From Lentihominibacter faecis (GTDB lineage: Bacteria > Bacillota > Clostridia > Peptostreptococcales > Anaerovoracaceae): a DNA stretch of 37,772 nt. The stretch covers positions 1 through 37,772 of the forward strand of contig NZ_JACRWC010000108.1 of assembly GCF_014306095.1 (NCBI RefSeq). Direction: 5' to 3'. A program made the position numbers and the translations under genes. This document shows, in pieces, positions 33,086 through 37,772 of this stretch; positions within the stretch are counted from its first letter, which is position 1, and every line of letters starts with the position of its first letter. The notes under the pieces are model-generated. The model saw only the letters and a list, made by a program, of their open reading frames with translations. It ran no database searches and had not been told where the DNA came from.

Positions 33086-34645
33086 ATGCATAGAGACTAT
33101 GAGAAACAGCTGAGAAACTATCATCAGGCAAAATGGAACGAAGAACTGATCTTCGATCTGAGTGTGCCGGGAGAACGTGGTGTCCTGGTAACTCCTGCAG
33201 ATGCGTCTGTTATACAGGAAGTGGGATCCGGGCTTGACACCATCCCAGCATCTCTTAAAAGAAAAAAAATGCCAAACCTTCCTGAAGTCAATCAGGTTCG
33301 AGCGAATCGGCATTTCATGAGGCTGTCTCAGGAAACCCTGAGTGTCGATACGACCCCGGATTTCGAGGGAACATGCACCATGAAGTACTCCCCGAAGGTT
33401 CAAGAGCATATGGTAGCCAGAAACCCGAAGTTTACAGAGGTTCATCCTCTCCAGCCAGATGAAACAAAACAGGGTCTACTGGAGATTTACTATGAGACAG
33501 AGCAAATGTTGAAGGCAATCTCCGGCATGGATGCATTCAGCCTTCAACCGGGTGGCGGAGCGACGGCAGTATTTGCAGCTGCCTGCGTCATCCGAGCATA
33601 TCATGAAAGTAGAGGCGAAGGCTACAGAGATGAGATTGTAACGACCATTTTCTCGCATCCATGTGATGCAGCGGGACCTGCAACAGCCGGATACAAAGTG
33701 ATCACACTAATGATTGATCCAGAAAAGGGCTACCCATCTCTGGAGGATATGAAGGCGGCGCTTTCCGAACGGACCGCAGCAATTTTCATCACCAATCCGG
33801 AGGATACCGGGATCTATAACCCGGACATCAAAGAGTACGTGGAAGCCGCGCACGAGGTGGGCGCAATCTGCTATTATGATCAGGCAAATGCTAATGGCAT
33901 GCTGGGCATCGCCCGCGCAAAGGAAGTTGGGTTTGACGCGATTCATTATAATCTTCACAAAACTTTCTCAGCACCGCATGGTGGTTTGGGTCCGGGCTGT
34001 GGAGCATTAGGCGTGATCAAAGATCTCGAGCAGTTTCTTCCGAGTCCACGGATTTTGAAAGAAGGAGAAAAGTTCGTCCTGCAGGTGAACAATCCACAGA
34101 GCATCGGACACACACGTCAGTTCTTCGGAAACTCTGCCGCAGTGCTGCGGGCATACATGTGGATTCGCACTCTTGGTGCAGAAGGTGTCAGAGAGGCTGC
34201 GATCTGTTCGGTTCTGAACAATCAGTACCTGATGAAGAAGATGGAGCAGATTCATGGCGTAGATATCTGGTATGCGAAGGGTAAGCGGAGACTGGAACAA
34301 TGTCGCTACAGCTTCGAGACATTAAAAAAGGAGACTGGATTCGGTACGGATGATTTGAACCATCGGGTCATGGATTTCGGACTAGAAGAGGCATTCCTCT
34401 CACACCATCCATATATTGTGCCGGAACCATTGACGCTAGAGCCATGTGAGTCCTGTAGCCGGGATGATATCGATGAGTATGTAGGCGTCTATACAGAGAT
34501 GTGCAGGGAGGCATATGAAGAACCAGAGCTTCTTCGCAATGCTCCACACAATTGTGCGATCCACAGGATGAAAGTCGAAAATACGGAGAAATGGGAAGAG
34601 CTTGGAACGACACTGATGCAATATGAGAAACGCAGAAAGGAATAA
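33086..34645 (+). CDS. gcvPB: Glycine dehydrogenase-like subunit 2 (GcvPB)
   Basis: The 519-aa PLP enzyme has the fold-type I lysine in HYNLHKTFSAPHGGLGPGCG, the phosphate-binding GGGATAVFAA region, and YYDQANANGMLGIA with the PLP-ring Asp. Early family blocks are GERGVLVTPADASVIQEV, ANRHFMRLSQ and GTCTMKYSPKV. It is slightly longer than Bacillus GcvPB (about 490). With GcvPA it would decarboxylate glycine and load a lipoyl H-protein, but no H-, T- or L-protein gene is in the module, so another amino acid or another acceptor is possible. The ribosome-binding site is AAAGGAGGA. The kinase-like gene begins 3 bp after its stop. Confidence 0.92.
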   Translation: MHRDYEKQLRNYHQAKWNEELIFDLSVPGERGVLVTPADASVIQEVGSGLDTIPASLKRKKMPNLPEVNQVRANRHFMRLSQETLSVDTTPDFEGTCTMKYSPKVQEHMVARNPKFTEVHPLQPDETKQGLLEIYYETEQMLKAISGMDAFSLQPGGGATAVFAAACVIRAYHESRGEGYRDEIVTTIFSHPCDAAGPATAGYKVITLMIDPEKGYPSLEDMKAALSERTAAIFITNPEDTGIYNPDIKEYVEAAHEVGAICYYDQANANGMLGIARAKEVGFDAIHYNLHKTFSAPHGGLGPGCGALGVIKDLEQFLPSPRILKEGEKFVLQVNNPQSIGHTRQFFGNSAAVLRAYMWIRTLGAEGVREAAICSVLNNQYLMKKMEQIHGVDIWYAKGKRRLEQCRYSFETLKKETGFGTDDLNHRVMDFGLEEAFLSHHPYIVPEPLTLEPCESCSRDDIDEYVGVYTEMCREAYEEPELLRNAPHNCAIHRMKVENTEKWEELGTTLMQYEKRRKE

Positions 34646-34648
34646 CAC

Positions 34649-35761
34649 ATGAAGCGAATCGGACTGATCGTTAATCCTTATGCTGGACTCGGCGGTCGTG
34701 CAGGCTTCAAGGGAAGCGATGATGTTTCGATCCAGGAGCGTGCTCTTGAAATGGGTGTGGTGCCTGAGGCCCCGTACCGGGCACTCCTTTGCCTCAGAGA
34801 ATTGGAAAGGGATGCAGACGATATTGAGATCCTGTGCGGAGCCGGAGAAATGGGTGAGGATACGGTTCGACAGACGGTGCTGCCATACCGGGTGGAAGCA
34901 AAGGCTGTTGAAGGTCGAACGACTGCGGCGGACACAAAGGAGGCTGCACGAGAACTACTCGAAAAAGGAGCGGATCTTTTACTCTTCGCCGGTGGTGATG
35001 GCACGGCCAGAGATATCATGGATGCAGTAGAAACAAAGATTCCGGTGATTGGGATTCCTGCAGGGGTTAAGATCCACTCTGCCGTTTATGCGATGAATCC
35101 TCAGAGCGCAGGCAAAGCCGCGCACAGCTTTGTGAAAGAGACCGGGGTCACCGTTGCTGAGGCTGAGGTGATGGATATCGATGAAGAACTGTTCCGCCAG
35201 GGTCAGGTGGAGGCGCGTCTTTATGGGTATTTGATGGTTCCACAGATCAAGGCGTATATGCAGGGTATGAAAGCTGGCGGGTATTCGGAGGCGGCAGGTC
35301 TCGCAGGAATCGCGATGGAAATCGTTTCCACTATGGAGAATGATGTGTGCTATGTGATCGGCCCAGGGACGACAACAAGAGGCATCATGGAGGCCATGGG
35401 ACTGGAGAATACATTGCTTGGAGTAGACGTGGTATGCAACAAGGAGCAGATTGGGAAGGATTTGAATGAGCAACAGCTCGTTGAACTCCTTAATGGCAGG
35501 CTATTTCGTATCATCGTAACCATCATCGGCGGACAGGGACATGTCTTCGGACGGGGAAATCAGCAGCTTTCGCCGAGAATCCTGCAGATGGCAGGTCGGG
35601 ATGGTATCACGATCGTCGCAACGCGTACTAAACTGATTGGTCTCGGAGGCAGACCGATGACAGTGGATACAGGGGATCCCGAAACGGATCAGATGCTGAG
35701 CGGTTATTATCGTGTGGTCACAGGCTATCAGGATTACATACCGTACAAAATCGTGTTATAA
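34649..35761 (+). CDS. ATP-NAD kinase / AcoX-family protein
   Basis: The 370-aa protein opens with RIGLIVNPYAGLGGRAGFKGSDD and carries the diacylglycerol/NAD-kinase motif FAGGDGTARDI (about residue 112) followed by VIGIPAGVKIHSAVYA. This is the AcoX subgroup, named from acetoin clusters and distinct from housekeeping NadK (about 270-300 aa). The C-terminal half (GPGTTTRGIMEAMG, IIGGQGHVFGRGNQQLSP) is typical of the group. It might make NADPH for the adjacent oxidoreductase or act on another substrate; neither is shown. It is tightly coupled to gcvPB. Confidence 0.88.
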   Translation: MKRIGLIVNPYAGLGGRAGFKGSDDVSIQERALEMGVVPEAPYRALLCLRELERDADDIEILCGAGEMGEDTVRQTVLPYRVEAKAVEGRTTAADTKEAARELLEKGADLLLFAGGDGTARDIMDAVETKIPVIGIPAGVKIHSAVYAMNPQSAGKAAHSFVKETGVTVAEAEVMDIDEELFRQGQVEARLYGYLMVPQIKAYMQGMKAGGYSEAAGLAGIAMEIVSTMENDVCYVIGPGTTTRGIMEAMGLENTLLGVDVVCNKEQIGKDLNEQQLVELLNGRLFRIIVTIIGGQGHVFGRGNQQLSPRILQMAGRDGITIVATRTKLIGLGGRPMTVDTGDPETDQMLSGYYRVVTGYQDYIPYKIVL

Positions 35762-35811
35762 TATTCAGCATGAGCTGATGCAGTAGTTAGCGATGGAAGG
35801 AGCAGGAGGAT

Positions 35812-36798
35812 ATGAGAGCTTTGGAATTGAGAGGAGATAAGGGCATCGACAGCATCGTGTACACGACGGAGCGTCCGATCCCCGTGCCGGAGAATGATGA
35901 GATACTGGTGCAGGTCAAGGCTGTGGGACTTAATCCCGTTGATTATCAGATCGCAGAGGGCTTCGGTGATGTCAATCTTGATGAACCGGTTGTATTAGGG
36001 CTCGATGTTGCCGGTATCGTGAAAGACATCGGTGCTTCCGTTAAAGAATTTAAACCGGGTGATCGGGTATTTTATCATGGAAATCTTGAGAAGGCAAACG
36101 GAGGGTTTGCAGAGTACGCTTGCACGACATCGCGCACAGCGTCAAAACTGCCTGAAAGCATCAATTTCGTGCAGGCTGCTGCGATTCCGTGTTCGGGTTT
36201 TACAGCCTACCAGGCCGTGATCCGAAAATTGAAGCCGGAGGTTGGTGATACGATCCTGATCCACGGTGGTGCCGGTGGTGTCGGTGGGTATGCAGTCCAG
36301 CTTGCGAAGCTACGTGGCATGTATGTGTATACTAGCTGTTCGGAATACAATTTCGAGTATGTGCGGAGTTTGGGTGCTGATGAGGCGATTGATTACAACA
36401 AGGTTGATGTTCATGAGGAGATCATGCGTAGGACTAATGGACGTGGTGTCGACTGTGTCGTTAACACGCTGAATACGTGGACGGCGACGAGAGATCTTGG
36501 GATTCTAGCCTTCGGAGGACAACTCGTTGCAATCGAAGGGCTGCCGCGGTTCGAAGAATTTACGTTCTTTGAGAAAGCAATCTCCATTCATGAAGTTGCG
36601 CTGGGTGCAGCACATATCAATGGTGATCTGAAATCTCAGAAGTTTCTTGCACAAATGGGCGATGCCTACATCTCGATGCTGCAGCAGGGAGAGATACAGC
36701 TGCCGCAGATCCAGACGGTAAGGTTGGAGGAGATTCCTTCATTTCTGAGAAGAATGAAGACTAGGCACGGGACTGGTAAGACCGTCGCAGTGCCATAA
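35812..36798 (+). CDS. Zinc-less MDR oxidoreductase (NADPH:quinone reductase/alcohol dehydrogenase-like)
   Basis: The 328-aa product is an MDR-superfamily enzyme with the GroES-like N-terminus (EILVQVKAVGLNPVDYQIAEG), GLDVAGIVKDIGA, and the Rossmann motif ILIHGGAGGVGGYAVQLAK. No structural-zinc Cys cluster or catalytic-zinc ligands are seen, so it groups with quinone oxidoreductase/crotonyl-CoA reductase-type enzymes. Substrate unknown; it probably reduces a carbonyl or activated double bond with NAD(P)H. It is last in the module operon, 50 bp after the kinase-like gene, with a ribosome-binding site AGGAGCAGGAGG, and is followed by a strong terminator. Confidence 0.88.
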   Translation: MRALELRGDKGIDSIVYTTERPIPVPENDEILVQVKAVGLNPVDYQIAEGFGDVNLDEPVVLGLDVAGIVKDIGASVKEFKPGDRVFYHGNLEKANGGFAEYACTTSRTASKLPESINFVQAAAIPCSGFTAYQAVIRKLKPEVGDTILIHGGAGGVGGYAVQLAKLRGMYVYTSCSEYNFEYVRSLGADEAIDYNKVDVHEEIMRRTNGRGVDCVVNTLNTWTATRDLGILAFGGQLVAIEGLPRFEEFTFFEKAISIHEVALGAAHINGDLKSQKFLAQMGDAYISMLQQGEIQLPQIQTVRLEEIPSFLRRMKTRHGTGKTVAVP

Positions 36799-36885
36799 GC
36801 ACTGGAATGTTCAGTGATAAGAAAGATTACCAAAAAAAACAGCGGATCCCCTTCTGAAGTGATCCACAAAAGTTAGATTTTTTTT

Positions 36886-36914
36886 CGAGACGGTTTCGAC
36901 CGTCTCGTTTTCTT
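36886..36914 (+). terminator. Strong terminator of the metabolic module
   Basis: CGAGACGGT and ACCGTCTCG form a perfect 9-bp stem closed by a TTCG tetraloop, followed by TTTTCTTT. Confidence 0.93.
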
Positions 36915-36956
36915 TATAGAGAAATTAGGTGCTAACAAATATCCGCTACTTGATTT

Positions 36957-36984
36957 CTTCACTTCTCGAAATGCTTTGATTAGA
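36957..36984 (+). repeat. Direct repeat, right copy
   Basis: CTTCACTTCTCGAAAT (36957-36972) followed by GCTTTGATTAGA is nearly identical to 29845-29873. Like the left copy it lies shortly after a terminator. It marks the right edge of the 7.1-kb module. From here to the tracrRNA terminator at 37091 no other element is recognised. Confidence 0.75.
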
Positions 36985-37090
36985 CAATTTCTTTTATTTA
37001 TGTTTGGGAAATGATTCCCCAGCTTGGTCAGATTAGTTAGAATTTAGTTGCAATATACTGAAATGAATAGTAAGATTAGCTTACAGAAAT

Positions 37091-37205
37091 AAAAAACTCG
37101 CAGTAAAGCGAGTCTATTCCACAACACGTGGAGCCCATACGGGCGGTTAGAAAAATTCTTTATTTGAACCTGTAGTGTAATCTCATATGGTAGTTAATTG
37201 AGATC
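37091..37205 (-). ncRNA. Type II tracrRNA, antisense to and upstream of cas9
   Basis: Read on the minus strand, a promoter (37212-37240) leads into an RNA of about 115 nt. Its first half (complement of about 37162-37197) is the likely anti-repeat. It is followed by the single-stranded AAATAAAGAATTTTT region, a nexus-like hairpin GCCC-GTAT-GGGC (37133-37144), a hairpin CCAC/GTGG (37119-37131) and a terminator hairpin ACTCGC/GCGAGT (37096-37113) with a T-run. Order and sizes match type II tracrRNAs. The exact 5' end and processing are inferred. Confidence 0.85.
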
Positions 37206-37211
37206 ATCTTT

Positions 37212-37240
37212 ATCATAATGGGGTTGCGAGTATTTGTCAA
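37212..37240 (-). promoter_or_regulatory. Promoter of the tracrRNA
   Basis: On the minus strand a perfect -35 TTGACA (complement at 37235-37240) and a -10 TATGAT (complement at 37212-37217) are 17 bp apart. Predicted transcription start is near 37205. The promoter lies in the short gap before cas9, which is transcribed the other way. Confidence 0.85.
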
Positions 37241-37272
37241 TTGTTTTTTTTTGATTATTCTGGAGGTGCGTT

Positions 37273-37736
37273 ATGGAAAAGTATTATTTAGGATTAGATA
37301 TTGGAACCAATTCAGTAGGCTGGGCAGTAACAGATCCTTCTTATCGTTTGGAACGTTTTCATAAAAAAGATATGTGGGGAATCCGTCTTTTTGAACAGGC
37401 GGATACAGCAGCAGATAGACGCACCAAAAGAACCAACAGGAGAAGATTGCAGAGAAGGCATCAGCGTATCCAGCTTCTGCAGGAACTCTTTGCAGAAGAA
37501 ATGGCTAAGGTTGATGATACGTTTTTTCTCCGTCTGAACGAAAGTAAGCTTCATTTGGAAGATAAATCAGTGCAGGAAAAATACCCATTATTTATTGAAA
37601 AGGGCTATACAGACATTGATTTTTATCAGGAGTATCCGACCATCTATCATCTTCGAAAAGATCTGATGGAAAGTGATCAGCCGCACGATATCCGTTTGGT
37701 GTACCTTGCGATCCACCACCTTTTAAAGTATAGAGG
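37273..37736 (+). CDS. cas9: CRISPR-associated endonuclease Cas9, 3' end missing
   Basis: The first 154 codons are a Cas9 N-terminus: RuvC-I motif YYLGLDIGTNSVGWAVTD with the catalytic Asp9, then the arginine-rich bridge helix (RRTKRTNRRRLQRRHQR) and the start of the REC lobe (HHLLKYRG). GGAGGTG precedes the ATG. The real sequence stops at 37736 within the KYRG motif; after that the frame reads Nextera adapter. With the antisense tracrRNA this is a type II locus; subtype (A or C) cannot be set without the remaining cas genes. cas1, cas2, csn2 or cas4 and the array would lie beyond the contig end. Confidence 0.95.
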
Positions 37737-37772
37737 CTGTCTCTTATACACATCTCCGAGCCCACGAGACGG
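37737..37772. other. Illumina Nextera adapter, artificial sequence
   Basis: From 37737 the bases read CTGTCTCTTATACACATCT, the complement of the Tn5 mosaic end, then the Nextera read-2 adapter (CCGAGCCCACGAGAC) and two further bases. This is library sequence and not genome. Its translation, LLYTSPSPRD, is a known false C-terminus in draft proteins. Confidence 0.98.

Overview
The window looks like one end of a contig from a spore-forming (or formerly spore-forming) anaerobic Clostridia-type Firmicute, possibly near Lachnospiraceae or Anaerovoracaceae (Family XIII). The lineage is an inference from gene content and order: gpr-spoIIP-lepA-hemW next to rpsT, rplU-rpmA-obgE followed by a SpoIVFA-like protein, a TIGR03960/DUF2344 radical-SAM pair, an iron-dependent 4-hydroxybutyrate-type dehydrogenase, and Shine-Dalgarno/sigma-A signals throughout. 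The right end is artificial. Bases 37737-37772 are Illumina Nextera adapter, so the contig breaks inside cas9. The left end cuts recA.

Layout. (1) 1-9.2 kb is housekeeping: partial recA, rplU with an L21-type leader and a fused C-terminal domain, rpmA without the Prp-cleaved extension, obgE, a degenerate LytM/SpoIVFA-like protein, an HD phosphohydrolase, a B12-binding/radical-SAM protein, a DUF2344 protein fused to a phosphonoacetate-hydrolase-like phosphatase domain, and comEA. (2) 9.2-13.9 kb holds a thioester (TQXA) sortase-type adhesin, then on the minus strand mntR, deoD, an LD-carboxypeptidase and rpsT. (3) 13.9-20.5 kb holds gpr, spoIIP, a small membrane protein, lepA, hemW and glpK. 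(4) 20.5-25.2 kb holds thiN (minus strand), a 4-hydroxybutyrate dehydrogenase-like enzyme, a DUF975 membrane protein with a Pro/Gln repeat tail, and an APC amino-acid permease.

(5) 25.3-29.8 kb is an accessory and decaying zone. It holds an unknown 172-aa gene, a sodium:solute symporter remnant fused head-to-head with a DUF1667 remnant, a membrane-protein gene split by an in-frame amber codon, a lipoprotein, and a compact phage-type lysis cassette (holin, M23/SH3 endolysin, XhlA-like protein) with no other phage genes nearby.

(6) 29.8-37.0 kb is a roughly 7-kb metabolic module bracketed by near-identical direct repeats of about 28 bp. It holds a GPH-family symporter, glycine-dehydrogenase-like subunits 1 (frameshifted) and 2, an AcoX/NAD-kinase-like protein and a zinc-less MDR oxidoreductase. 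No gcvT, gcvH or lpd is present. This is the best candidate for an undescribed pathway. (7) 37.0 kb to the end holds a type II CRISPR locus start: a tracrRNA gene on the minus strand with a clear promoter and terminator hairpin, then the first 154 codons of cas9. The CRISPR array is not in the window.
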